From a virus: 47,517 nucleotides of DNA. The stretch covers positions 1-47,517 of the IMG/VR virus record IMGVR_UViG_3300037316_000124, one strand, 5' to 3'. The position numbers were made by a program, and so were the translations under genes. The notes under the pieces were generated by a model that saw only the letters and a program-made list of their open reading frames with translations, was not told where the DNA came from and ran no database searches. Positions 32,282-39,964 of the stretch are shown in pieces. Every line of letters starts with the position of its first letter. Within the stretch, counting starts at the first letter, position 1.

Positions 32282-32578
32282 ATGGGGAAAGCGGCCGTTT
32301 CCGATATCGGGACGCTGATCTGCACCAGGACCGGCTGCGGAAATCCGCGCGCCGGAACGAAGCCGTGGTGTCTCGAGCACCTCGCCGGATACCAGCGCGA
32401 GTACTGGGCGATGAAGGCCAAGCGCGAAGCCGTCAGGAACTTCAATCAGGGCGTCGATATCGCGCGCCGCATGCTCGCCTGGGAGTTCGCGCGGCACGGC
32501 AGGCGGGCGTTCACGGGAGCGGAGATCGTTTACGCCATCGAGAACGCTCCGCGGCCTGTTTATCAGGCGGGGGAGTAG
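32282..32578 (+). CDS. Small zinc-finger-like protein (plus-strand island)
   Basis: A 98-residue protein with CTRTGCGNPRAGTKPWCLEH (three cysteines plus a histidine; probable zinc site) and a basic helix (YWAMKAKREAVRNFNQGVDIARRML). It runs against the late operon. A TATTAT at 32259-32264 could serve as its -10; a good -35 is not visible. The 72-base gap upstream holds nothing else clear. Confidence 0.6.
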   Translation: MGKAAVSDIGTLICTRTGCGNPRAGTKPWCLEHLAGYQREYWAMKAKREAVRNFNQGVDIARRMLAWEFARHGRRAFTGAEIVYAIENAPRPVYQAGE

Positions 32579-32587
32579 AATATCTGA

Positions 32588-32830
32588 GTGATCCGCATTG
32601 CAATCCGTGGCTACATCGGCGGCGTGAAGCAGTTCGAGGAGCTTGTAGACGGCGATGCTGCCGATGTCGAAGCGCTCGCTGAAAATTACTCCGCGAGGCT
32701 GCTTGCTCTCCCGGGCGGCGACCGGCACGCGATCGAGATCGAATTCCCCGATCTTGTGGAAATCCGCGCCGGACGGGCATTCCTCGGTAAGCGGATCTTT
32801 ACGCCGCCAGCGGCAGCGTCCCGCCCCTGA
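32588..32830 (+). CDS. Small hypothetical protein (plus-strand island)
   Basis: An 80-residue protein starting at GTG 32588, 9 bases after the previous stop. It begins IRIAIRGYIGGVKQFEELVDG and is compact alpha/beta with HAIEIEFPDLVEI. Its 3' end overlaps the convergent gp10-like gene by 32 bases. Function unknown; probably expressed with the zinc protein. Confidence 0.55.
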   Translation: MIRIAIRGYIGGVKQFEELVDGDAADVEALAENYSARLLALPGGDRHAIEIEFPDLVEIRAGRAFLGKRIFTPPAAASRP

Positions 32831-33272
32831 CCGCATCGCCCACGGCCTGCTGAATAATGCCGATGACGTTCTCTCGGTTATTGTCCAGGGAACTTCTCAT
32901 AAACGGCTGTGCAACGGCCCCTGGCCTGTCGCCATACGGCCCCGGCCCGGCACCGGCAGACGCCGCGCCGCGCTGGCCATAGCCATACTCGACATAGGCC
33001 GCATAACTTTTGTGCGGCGAAATCACCGCCTGCACCGTGAACAGCCCCGCCGCAAGCGCCGCATCGGAACCCGTCACCGCATTGACGCCCCGCGTAATCA
33101 CGGTATCGATCGATGCCTGCAGCGCCCCCGTATCGACCGGGCAGAGCGTCTTCGCCTCGCCCTCGACCAGCGCCGCGGCTTCGGCGACCCCGGCATAGAG
33201 GCCGGCGGCTACCTTGGCGAGAAGGCCCGCCATGCTGGCCGGTTTGAAAGTGGCAGTGGCGCGCAGGGTCAT
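32799..33272 (-). CDS. HK97 gp10-like neck/tail-completion protein
   Basis: A 157-residue protein. GLLAKVAAGLYAGVAEAAALVEGEAKTLCPVDTGALQASI is the hallmark of HK97 gp10-type proteins, followed by AAYVEYGYGQRG and PFMRSSLDNNRENV. These proteins act at the head-tail joint or tail completion. It lies unusually far upstream, between the gpF-like gene and the protease. Confidence 0.8.
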   Translation of the reverse strand: MTLRATATFKPASMAGLLAKVAAGLYAGVAEAAALVEGEAKTLCPVDTGALQASIDTVITRGVNAVTGSDAALAAGLFTVQAVISPHKSYAAYVEYGYGQRGAASAGAGPGPYGDRPGAVAQPFMRSSLDNNRENVIGIIQQAVGDAVRGGTLPLAA

Positions 33273-33937
33273 GGCTTGGGAAACTTCGTGTGGCGCAGAT
33301 CCTCCAGCAGTTCAAATGTCGAATCCCGCAAATCGATAATTGCCAGGCTCAATACATTTCCATCCACGCGGATGGCAGCGGACCTGACCGCGCCCTGCAT
33401 CGCTCCCCACGCAGAGTCGAATACCGCATCGGCCACCTCCCCCCAGCCGGATTCCCATATTTCACCCCATTCGGCTCCTGCAGCGCTCTCGGATGAATGC
33501 CATATGCCATTCCAGACACCATCCAGCCCGGCCTTACCGACAGCCGCCCATACAGCGTCAATAGTCGTATCGCCGAACGTATCCCTGGCGGCAAACAGAG
33601 AAGCATCGTTCACGGATTTAAGCGTTTTCAGTGCACGCTCCGCCGACGCCCGATCGCAGATCGCGGAAACAGCCCGCACGCATTCGGCCTGTTCGGATAA
33701 CAGAGCGAGATCCAGCCAGACCGGCAATTGTCTATGCACAAGCCAGTCGATCGCCATCCATACGCGCCATTCGTCCTCACCATCCCATGCGGTTCCGGCC
33801 GCACTGACGCCATAAGAATCTATCTTTCGCCTGGTGCTATCGTCCGCATCCGCGTTCCAGGGCTCAAGAACGGCTGTCAATACCGGCGATATAGAGGAGA
33901 GGGCGGACGGTTTGGCTGGCGAGTCTCGAAATCCCAT
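33269..33937 (-). CDS. Hypothetical tryptophan-rich protein
   Basis: A 222-residue protein, helical and rich in Trp and Ala, with near-repeats of about 10-14 residues (AVWAAVGKAGLDGVWNGIW, AEWGEIWESGWGEVADAVF, SAWGAMQGAVRSAA), like a short helical-repeat fold. It overlaps the gp10-like gene by 4 bases. No known domain; an internal head protein or an accessory enzyme are both possible. Confidence 0.55.
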   Translation of the reverse strand: MGFRDSPAKPSALSSISPVLTAVLEPWNADADDSTRRKIDSYGVSAAGTAWDGEDEWRVWMAIDWLVHRQLPVWLDLALLSEQAECVRAVSAICDRASAERALKTLKSVNDASLFAARDTFGDTTIDAVWAAVGKAGLDGVWNGIWHSSESAAGAEWGEIWESGWGEVADAVFDSAWGAMQGAVRSAAIRVDGNVLSLAIIDLRDSTFELLEDLRHTKFPKP

Positions 33938-33946
33938 GCAATCATT

Positions 33947-34816
33947 CTATGGCAGCACGATACTCAGCGAGCAGTTGCAGCGCGGATGCCCGGGCGGAGC
34001 TTCATCTAACGATGGGAAGAATTCATCTATCCCGATAGGGCCAGCCTCCTCGTTCGGGATACAAATTTCCTCGCACGCTTCCCCGTCCGTAGCCCACTCC
34101 TTCATCACGCCGGGGCCAGGGATCTCCTTCGCCGAACTCAGGATCGCCTGGTTGTAGGCGTCCGCGATCTCCGTCTGGGCGATGGTCTCGGCCCGGAAGT
34201 CCGTCGCCTCATTGAACGCGCCCTTGATCGCCTTCACGGCATCCCCGTAGCTCCCGCCCTCGGCATAAGTATCGGCCACGGCGTCGGCGATGCGCGTCTT
34301 CGTCGTCTCGTCCACGTCGGCCGCCAGCCGTTTAAACCCGCTGTCACGAAGGTAAGTCATGGCGAAGCGGTTGCCCGCGTTCTTCGCCGCATCGATGCCG
34401 GTCTGCACGGCCAGCGTCTCGATGGCCCCCTGCGCGGCGATTTCCACGATGGCGTCATAGGCCGCCGAGTCCTCGTGGGTGACGCCCGAATCGAGCACCG
34501 CCCCGGCGGCGATCTGCTGGGCTACCGTAGCCTGGAGCTTCCGGCGCAGGTCGTCCGGGGTGGCGTCGGCTTCGGAATAGCCCTCGCTGAGGGAATACTG
34601 CGCCGCCATGTGCTTCAGCCACGGGCGGGCGTGGCGCAGGAACAGGATGCGCTGGCGGGTGAACCGCCGCCGCCACAGTCTGCGCAGCTTCTCACGGAGC
34701 GGGGCTACGGTCGGGGAGTGCGGCGGGGCATGCAGGGATTCGCACAGCGCGCGGGCGAGGCTGTTGGCGGCCTGGACGAGTTCAGCTTCGGGCGTCATGC
34801 TTCTATCCTGCGCCAA
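33947..34816 (-). CDS. Mu gpF-like minor head protein
   Basis: A 289-residue head morphogenesis protein. The C-terminal half has the Phage_Mu_F signature: ETIAQTEIADAYNQAIL, then WATDGEACEEICIPNEEAGPI and GHPRCNCSLSIVL, with its conserved Cys/His cluster. The N-terminal helices (RFTRQRILFLRHARPWLKHM) are basic. It lies after the portal gene as expected for a SPP1 gp7-type minor head protein. Confidence 0.88.
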   Translation of the reverse strand: MAQDRSMTPEAELVQAANSLARALCESLHAPPHSPTVAPLREKLRRLWRRRFTRQRILFLRHARPWLKHMAAQYSLSEGYSEADATPDDLRRKLQATVAQQIAAGAVLDSGVTHEDSAAYDAIVEIAAQGAIETLAVQTGIDAAKNAGNRFAMTYLRDSGFKRLAADVDETTKTRIADAVADTYAEGGSYGDAVKAIKGAFNEATDFRAETIAQTEIADAYNQAILSSAKEIPGPGVMKEWATDGEACEEICIPNEEAGPIGIDEFFPSLDEAPPGHPRCNCSLSIVLP

Positions 34817-35090
34817 TACGCGCCATGCGATATTCGGCGGCTGTGATCCATTCCCACATCTCCTGATTGGCGCAGCCCCAGTAATTGCCTCTGACGGGAA
34901 TGATGAGGAAGGTCACAGGCGGGGCAAGCTCAAGCGTATCGGCGAGATCCAGGCACGTCATAACGGGGGAATCAATCATCCACTTACCCGGCTCGATGAG
35001 ATAACGGCTGTCCTTTTCGATGCCGGATGCAACCGCAGCCCCAATCGCGGGTTCCGCGTCGTTTAATGCGATCAGCAGAAAGAGTGCCAT
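34803..35090 (-). CDS. Small hypothetical protein upstream of gpF
   Basis: A 95-residue protein from ATG 35090: MALFLLIALNDAEPAIG, then MIDSPVMTCLDLADTLELAPPVTFLIIPVRGNYWGC. It resembles compact alpha/beta proteins of the kind (SAM/ferredoxin-like) that carry single-domain functions, but no family is recognised. An extended start at 35135 overlaps an inverted-repeat region and is less likely. Confidence 0.5.
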   Translation of the reverse strand: MALFLLIALNDAEPAIGAAVASGIEKDSRYLIEPGKWMIDSPVMTCLDLADTLELAPPVTFLIIPVRGNYWGCANQEMWEWITAAEYRMARIGAG

Positions 35091-35104
35091 GATGTGACGC
35101 CGCC

Positions 35105-35166
35105 CCTCTGAGGCCAGGCTCGTAACCGAGCGCATGGCATGCAGGGCCAGCTTTCGCCGTCAGAGG
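35105..35166. other. Nested inverted repeats (possible structured element)
   Basis: CCTCTGA (35105-35111) pairs with TCAGAGG (35160-35166). Inside it GCTCG (35118-35122) pairs with CGAGC (35127-35131). The gap between 35090 and 35227 separates divergent genes and so may hold their control region. There is no T-tract to mark a terminator. Confidence 0.4.
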
Positions 35167-35226
35167 AGCGGCTGCGACTACTATTGTATAGGGTAATGGT
35201 GTATTATTCGGGAATCACAGTCAAAT

Positions 35227-35448
35227 ATGGCCCCATCACTTTTGACCGACTATCTGAGAAACGATGTTGAAGTCGCCGAATACTTCGGAGTGAAGGTTGC
35301 CACGGTGCGGAAGTGGCGGGTTCTCGGACAGGGGCCGCGATGGATAAAAATCGGCCATTGCGTAAGATACCGCCCCGAGGGTCTGCTGGCGTTTCTCAAT
35401 TCCTGCCCCGTAAAAGGCTCCGGACAGCCAGCCGCAAACGGGAAATGA
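35227..35448 (+). CDS. Helix-turn-helix protein (MerR/AlpA-like)
   Basis: A 73-residue protein with VEVAEYFGVKVATVRKWRVLG, a winged HTH, then PRWIKIGHCVRYRPEGLLAFL, the family's wing and specificity segment. It is on the plus strand, inside the late operon, and may control a local promoter or be a spare excisionase-like factor. AT-rich DNA with TATTAT lies upstream. Confidence 0.75.
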   Translation: MAPSLLTDYLRNDVEVAEYFGVKVATVRKWRVLGQGPRWIKIGHCVRYRPEGLLAFLNSCPVKGSGQPAANGK

Positions 35449-35462
35449 CCTAACGGTGGGCG

Positions 35463-35894
35463 TCACGGCCGGAACACCTCGATCATGGGCACCGGCTGCC
35501 AGCTTTTGATATCGCCCACCATGATCGCCCGGAACTCACAGCCGCACCGCTGGCAGGTCCATTTATCGACTACTTCAAGCCTGCCCGATGCGGCGGCCTT
35601 CGTCAGATGCGGCCCGCAGCACTCGTCCGGTTCGAAGGAATGCAGCGTACTGCTTTCCGGGCTGATAACACCGGGCGTTTCTGCAGTTGCCGTTCTTTCC
35701 TGCCGCACGGCCCGGCGGAAACTCAGATTCTCGCGCACCCAGCGGCTTTTCGTCGGGCTGGCCATGAGCGCCGCGTGTTCCGCCGGCGTGGCCTCATAGT
35801 CATAGACTGCGCCGCTCCGGAACTCAATGCGCAGGACGCCGTAGCTGTAACCGATGCGGGCGATGTTCGACGATTCAACCGGGACGGTTTCCAT
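35463..35894 (-). CDS. KTSC-domain protein with zinc ribbon
   Basis: A 143-residue protein. VESSNIARIGYSYGVLRIEFRSGAVYDY then EHAALMASPTKSRWVRENL is the KTSC domain (~60 residues, named after the lysine tRNA synthetase-like fusion). Its C-terminal part has CCGPH and CQRCGCEF, a zinc ribbon. KTSC proteins are common in phages near portal genes, with unknown role. It starts 3 bases after the portal stop. Confidence 0.8.
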   Translation of the reverse strand: METVPVESSNIARIGYSYGVLRIEFRSGAVYDYEATPAEHAALMASPTKSRWVRENLSFRRAVRQERTATAETPGVISPESSTLHSFEPDECCGPHLTKAAASGRLEVVDKWTCQRCGCEFRAIMVGDIKSWQPVPMIEVFRP

Positions 35895-35897
35895 TTC

Positions 35898-37862
35898 TCA
35901 CGCCGCGTCGTCCTCGTACACCTTCAGCGCCTTGCTCAATCGCGCCAGCGCTTCCTTCACCTTCGGCTGCGCGGGCGGCGGCTGCTGCTTCCCGCCGGGC
36001 AGCTGAGGCGCGCCGCCGGGCGATAATGCCGCCTTCGGGATAGGCGGAGGCTCGACTTCCTTCGTCCGGTCGGCATCGTATTCGCCGTCCGGATACATTT
36101 CCTCCAGCACCTCCTGCACGTTCTCCACGCCGAACTGCTCCAGCATCAGGCCCACGCCCACGCGCTCGTCGATCCCCACCACCTGGCCGCCGTGATTGGC
36201 GAGCGTCATGGCGGTCGAAATGGCCGTCACCATTGCCGGGATGTCCGACTCGATGATGGTGGGGAACGTTACCCGCACTTCGATCTGTTCGGGCTTCGGG
36301 GCTTTCAGGGCTTCGTAATGCCACGTGCCGTCCTTCGCGATCCGGCGCGCGCCTTCGAGGATGACGACTTTGCCGGTATCGACGCTGCGCCGGTTCAGGG
36401 CTTCCCGCAGCTGCCCGCCGGCGGCGCCCATGCTGACCTCGAGCACGAACCGGGCGATGGTGGTCAGGTCCTCGCGCCACGCTTCCTGCTTCTCCAAAAA
36501 GTTCAGCTGCGTGGGGCGGTCGAGCGACGTGGCCGTGGCCAGATTCGAGGTGTTCATATCCGAAAAAAATGACTCGGGAAGCCCGAACACCATCGCCACC
36601 TGGATCTTGTACTGCCGGACTTCATCGGGATCGCCGCCGCCGCCCTTGTTGAAAACCTCCATCTTGCTGCCGGGTCCCATGCCGACGATGGAGCCCGCGA
36701 CCGGCGGCGGGTTGGTGTCCCACAGCGAATTGGGCGGCCCGACCGAGGTCTGCATCTGCTGCTTCACACCCTCAATGGCCTGCTGGCCGCCCTTGGTCGT
36801 ATAGGTTATGGCGACCGATGCCAGGCACTGTTTCACCGTCGCGCACGCTTCCAGAAACTTCTTTGCGGCCTTGGCCCAGTCGAGCGCCGCATAGACCAGC
36901 GGGCAGCCGAAGTGCCACTTCGATACCGCCCCGCATTTGCGGTGCAGGACCGGCGTGTCCCACATCACCGGAACGTCGTTGATCGCAGCCACGCGGGCAC
37001 GCGGCGGAACCTGCTCTTCGGGTTCGTACCCCAGCGCCGGGTACCAGGCCTGTGCGGTTGCCGTGCTGGTCTGGCCCGTCGCATCGTCGAAGTCGCGCCG
37101 GGTCCACTGGCGGCGGTAAAGCCACGGCTCGTCGGTATCCTCCGGGTTGGTCACGATGTCCATGACTTCGGTCGCGTCGATGGTGCGCACCGAAACGGCG
37201 CCCTTGTCTTTGGTGTCCGCAAAGAAGGCGAAGAACAGGTTGCCGTCGTAGTATTTGCGCCGCTCAAGGTCGGTCAGCGCGATCTGCCCGAGCGTCGATT
37301 TGTTCCGCTCGAAGAATTCTTTCAGCACGTCGTTCGCGTCCTGGTCGGGCGAACTCACCTCCACGCCGCGGCCGAACACGTAATGCGCCGCCACGTTGAC
37401 GCCGCGCTGGATCAGCGGGTTCTTGATGTAGTAGAGGCGCGAAATGAGGATGATCTGCTGAATGCCCCAGCGCGAGAATTCAAGCCACGAGAGATTGACT
37501 TCGCGCCGCCATTCGACGGTCGAAAGCATCAGGTCGATTTCGCCCAGCGAGCCGATGCTTGAAAGCGCGCTCGATTCGCGCAGCTTCCCCGATTTCTCGT
37601 TCACCGAGCCGCGGGATTCGGCCACCAGCCAGGGGCCCGCCCCCGCCATCTGCCGGGCTTCGATCAGCTCCGCCGAGCGCTCGATGTATTCGGCGCGCAT
37701 GCGGGCCTGTGGCGCGGAGGCTTCGGCGAGTTCTTCGGAGGTGCGTCTGAGGGCGGCGGAAAGATCGCGGACAAGCGCCGCCTGATCGGGCTTCGGTGCC
37801 AGCCGGCGGAAGGCGCGGATCGCCAGATGCTGCAGGTACGCTCGGATTCCGTTCGCGCTCAT
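35898..37862 (-). CDS. Portal protein
   Basis: A 654-residue portal that forms the DNA entry ring. YIKNPLIQRGVNVAAHYVFG, RKYYDGNLFFAFFAD, then the long central helix region (YKIQVAMVFGLPESFFSDMNTSNLATATSLDRPTQL) are typical. The C-terminus is proline-rich and coiled (PKVKEALARLSKALKVYE). It is the first large gene of the structural operon, preceded by a stem-loop and small membrane-protein genes. Confidence 0.92.
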   Translation of the reverse strand: MSANGIRAYLQHLAIRAFRRLAPKPDQAALVRDLSAALRRTSEELAEASAPQARMRAEYIERSAELIEARQMAGAGPWLVAESRGSVNEKSGKLRESSALSSIGSLGEIDLMLSTVEWRREVNLSWLEFSRWGIQQIILISRLYYIKNPLIQRGVNVAAHYVFGRGVEVSSPDQDANDVLKEFFERNKSTLGQIALTDLERRKYYDGNLFFAFFADTKDKGAVSVRTIDATEVMDIVTNPEDTDEPWLYRRQWTRRDFDDATGQTSTATAQAWYPALGYEPEEQVPPRARVAAINDVPVMWDTPVLHRKCGAVSKWHFGCPLVYAALDWAKAAKKFLEACATVKQCLASVAITYTTKGGQQAIEGVKQQMQTSVGPPNSLWDTNPPPVAGSIVGMGPGSKMEVFNKGGGGDPDEVRQYKIQVAMVFGLPESFFSDMNTSNLATATSLDRPTQLNFLEKQEAWREDLTTIARFVLEVSMGAAGGQLREALNRRSVDTGKVVILEGARRIAKDGTWHYEALKAPKPEQIEVRVTFPTIIESDIPAMVTAISTAMTLANHGGQVVGIDERVGVGLMLEQFGVENVQEVLEEMYPDGEYDADRTKEVEPPPIPKAALSPGGAPQLPGGKQQPPPAQPKVKEALARLSKALKVYEDDAA

Positions 37863-37904
37863 TGCGTTGATTGTAGTCTGATTTCACGGGCCGGTGAGGT
37901 CAAA

Positions 37905-37959
37905 GACAAGCGTGGGTAATTGTTCGGCTTGGGCTTCTAAAGATACCCGCGCCTTTGTC
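37905..37959. other. Stem-loop in the portal leader
   Basis: GACAAGCGTGGGTA (37905-37918) pairs imperfectly with TACCCGCGCCTTTGTC (37944-37959), loop ~25 bases. It lies in the 99-base gap between the small gene ending at 37962 and the portal start. It could be a processing site or leader. No T-tract follows on either side. Confidence 0.5.
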
Positions 37960-37961
37960 CT

Positions 37962-38105
37962 TTAGTCCAGAGCGAATTCGTAGACACCCTCAAGCCACTG
38001 TTTTGGGCGCACCGACTGTGAGCAAATGTGCCGGAAGAAGATCAGTACGCCCCACTCTGCCGGGCCGTCCTCATTCGCTTCGAACAGATGTTTGTAAACG
38101 ATCAT
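37962..38105 (-). CDS. Small hypothetical protein before the portal
   Basis: A 47-residue protein: MIVYKHLFEANEDGPAEW, then WLEGVYEFALD. Reasonable composition and starts 7 bases after the previous stop. No family recognised. Confidence 0.45.
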   Translation of the reverse strand: MIVYKHLFEANEDGPAEWGVLIFFRHICSQSVRPKQWLEGVYEFALD

Positions 38106-38112
38106 GCTTCAG

Positions 38113-38262
38113 CTAAATATATCCGCGCCCGAAAAACAGCACCAGGACGATCACCAGCAGCAGTATCCCGAGGCCGCCGGGCGGACCCCAGCTCTGGTAA
38201 CCATAGTACGAGCCCCCGCCGCCCAGCAGGAGAATCAGCAGAACGAGAACGATCAGGCCCAT
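38113..38262 (-). CDS. Two-helix small membrane protein (DUF3309-like)
   Basis: A 49-residue protein: helix 1 (LIVLVLLILLLGGGG), a short YYGYQSWGPPGG turn, helix 2 (ILLLVIVLVLFFG). The pattern matches the DUF3309-type small membrane proteins. It overlaps the upstream gene by 10 bases. A holin-like role is possible from position and size but unproven. Confidence 0.65.
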   Translation of the reverse strand: MGLIVLVLLILLLGGGGSYYGYQSWGPPGGLGILLLVIVLVLFFGRGYI

Positions 38263-38465
38263 GCTGTTTCACCAGTGCCGGCTACCAAGTCGTCGTCTGT
38301 TGGCATATATCCCGGCGGAGGCAGCCCCGAGCCGCCGATATGGTTTCCGGTGTGGCCTTTTTCTAATTTACATCTGTAACCACAAACGAGATTATTCGGC
38401 GCAACGAACGATTTGAAATACTCGCATTGTTCGGACGTATTGGATGTTGGCATGATCAGGCCCAT
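38253..38465 (-). CDS. Small cysteine/histidine protein
   Basis: A 70-residue protein with ECEYF-type Cys and CGYRCKLEKGHTGNH, a likely zinc site, and a disordered acidic C-terminus. Start at ATG 38465, inside a 3-residue overlap with the membrane-protein gene. Function unknown. Confidence 0.5.
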   Translation of the reverse strand: MGLIMPTSNTSEQCEYFKSFVAPNNLVCGYRCKLEKGHTGNHIGGSGLPPPGYMPTDDDLVAGTGETAWA

Positions 38466-38467
38466 GG

Positions 38468-38629
38468 CTATTTCACCAGCACCGGCCACAACTGTGACAG
38501 CGCCCAGAAGAACAGGCCGATGCACAGGAAAGCCGGATAATACGGCTGTGCCGACGGCCACCAGCGGGACCAGGCCCCCAGCGCGAAAACGATCACGGCG
38601 ATTACGAGAAACAAAACGGCTATCGACAT
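38468..38629 (-). CDS. Two-helix membrane protein (possible holin)
   Basis: A 53-residue protein: helix 1 (IAVLFLVIAVIVFALGAW), a loop RWWPSAQPYY, helix 2 (FLCIGLFFWALSQLW), and a single basic residue at the C-terminus. Two short helices with small size and place before the structural genes fit a holin or antiholin, but no family is recognised. Confidence 0.6.
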   Translation of the reverse strand: MSIAVLFLVIAVIVFALGAWSRWWPSAQPYYPAFLCIGLFFWALSQLWPVLVK

Positions 38630-38630
38630 T

Positions 38631-39269
38631 TCACAAATCCTTCCAGTCCACGCTCTTCTTCTTCGTCCCGTCGATCAGCGCAGTGATGGTGGCGAGCTTC
38701 TCGTCGGTCTCCTGTTTCACCGTCTCCATCTCCTCCTGCCTCCGCTTCTCGGCTTCAAGTGCCCAGCGGTGATTGCGCCGTTCGTGCAGATCGCTGCGGA
38801 TGAAGCCGAGCACGACCGTCAGCAGCACCACGCCCTGCGAAACCAGCGCCTCGGTCAGCGTCTTCGAGGATTCCTCTTTGGCCCGGTCCAGTTTTTCGCT
38901 CACCAGCGCCGCCGCCACCGCTGCCGCCGTTGCCGCCTTCTGCGCCATCTCCGCGTTGGCTGCCGCCTGCGAGACCTGCGCGGCCACGGCATCGCCCGTC
39001 TCGGTCACTTTGGCTATGGTGTCGAGGTGCTGCCGGGTGGCAAGCGAGGCCGAAGGTCCTTTGGCCGCCCCGAGGCCCGCGGCATAGGTCAGCCGCTCGA
39101 TCTGGTTCCGCTGCTCGTTGAGCGCCCGGTCGCGCTGGTTGATCTCGTCGCGCAGCTCCTGTTCCGTCTGCACCGCGGGAACGGTTGCCGGGGCCAGCGG
39201 AAAGGTCAGCGGAAACAAAGCCGCCCCGAGGCATAAAGCCAGAGAGCGGCCCTGTCGTTGGAGAATCAC
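38631..39269 (-). CDS. Exported or membrane coiled-coil protein (possible lysis/spanin role)
   Basis: A 212-residue protein. Residues ~8-30 are a signal or anchor (LALCLGAALFPLTFPLAPA), a coiled coil (~34-62, ELRDEINQRDRALNEQRNQIERL), a helix-rich Ala region (~95-125), a second membrane helix (~142-157, VVLLTVVLGFI) and a charged C-terminal coil (EKRRQEEMETVKQETDEKL). The mix of membrane helices and coils recalls spanin-type or lysis regulators; there is no enzyme motif. Confidence 0.5.
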   Translation of the reverse strand: MILQRQGRSLALCLGAALFPLTFPLAPATVPAVQTEQELRDEINQRDRALNEQRNQIERLTYAAGLGAAKGPSASLATRQHLDTIAKVTETGDAVAAQVSQAAANAEMAQKAATAAAVAAALVSEKLDRAKEESSKTLTEALVSQGVVLLTVVLGFIRSDLHERRNHRWALEAEKRRQEEMETVKQETDEKLATITALIDGTKKKSVDWKDL

Positions 39270-39286
39270 GCGCGCGTCCGGTCTGT

Positions 39287-39637
39287 TTACGAGGTTACCG
39301 CCGGCGCGGCCACCGCAACGGGCGGCGCGGGGATGGTATTGGCCGCGGTGGCGAGCGAGGCCGAAGTGGCCGCAATCGAGTCGAGCGCCGCCTGATCGGC
39401 CGCCGACAGCGTGCCGGGCGAGCTCTGGAAATTCTGGATCAGGGTATCGAGAGCGGTAATGCCGGTATGGATGGATGCGAGGGCCGTGGCTTCTTTGGCG
39501 GCCCAGTCGGAAATCTGCGACATGGTGTTTTCTCCCTGGTTTTTCAAGTCTGCGAGAGCGCGCTCGATCCGCGCGAATACTGCCAGCATGCGGGCATCCG
39601 GCGGGAAATGAACGTTCAGATCGATTGAGACCGTCAT
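39287..39637 (-). CDS. Small helical protein, first larger gene of the late operon
   Basis: A 116-residue protein (IDLNVHFPPDARMLAVFARIERALADLKNQG, then AALDSIAATSASLATAANTI), helical and repetitive, like the small tail- or capsid-associated proteins of other phages. The C-terminus is PPVAVAAP-rich. Function unknown. Confidence 0.5.
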   Translation of the reverse strand: MTVSIDLNVHFPPDARMLAVFARIERALADLKNQGENTMSQISDWAAKEATALASIHTGITALDTLIQNFQSSPGTLSAADQAALDSIAATSASLATAANTIPAPPVAVAAPAVTS

Positions 39638-39679
39638 GCGCTCCGTTGTCCGAGTATCGCCCCGCGGAGCCGCGGATGT

Positions 39680-39778
39680 CTACGGCGCGGCCTGGGATTC
39701 GACGAGCGCCCGGAGGCGGGCGATGATGCGGTTCAGTTCGGCGAGATAGTCCTGCATCGCGCGGAGCCAGTCTTCCAT
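39680..39778 (-). CDS. Very small helical protein
   Basis: A 32-residue protein (MEDWLRAMQDYLAELNRI, then RLRALVESQ), an amphipathic helix. It is the first ORF after the candidate late promoter and has a GGGAAAAAGAG-type ribosome site. Likely but not certain to be real. Confidence 0.4.
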   Translation of the reverse strand: MEDWLRAMQDYLAELNRIIARLRALVESQAAP

Positions 39779-39833
39779 GGACTCTTTTTCCCGCTCTGTG
39801 AGCCGTTGCAATCGCGCCCCTGCCTGCCTGGAT

Positions 39834-39863
39834 ATTTTACCCGAAAGCGCGGCGGTGCGTCAT
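39834..39863 (-). promoter_or_regulatory. Candidate late promoter
   Basis: On the minus strand, ATGACG (39863-39858), an 18-base spacer and TAAAAT (39839-39834). The -35 matches TTGACA in four of six positions. It sits directly downstream of the terminator at 39865-39895, a sensible place to start the lysis/structural operon. Confidence 0.4.
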
Positions 39864-39864
39864 G

Positions 39865-39895
39865 AAAAAAGGCCGCCTCTTCCACAAGGCGGCCT
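39865..39895 (-). terminator. Rho-independent terminator
   Basis: AGGCCGCC (39870-39877) pairs with GGCGGCCT (39888-39895) over a 10-base loop. On the minus strand the stem is followed by six T (39870-39865). It closes the accessory transcript that ends with the DUF29 unit. Confidence 0.9.
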
Positions 39896-39964
39896 GGCTG
39901 AAAAGGCAATGCACTCAAGTGAGTTCAGGTTAGCCGGGAACGGCGGGGCGGTCAAGAGCGGAAC

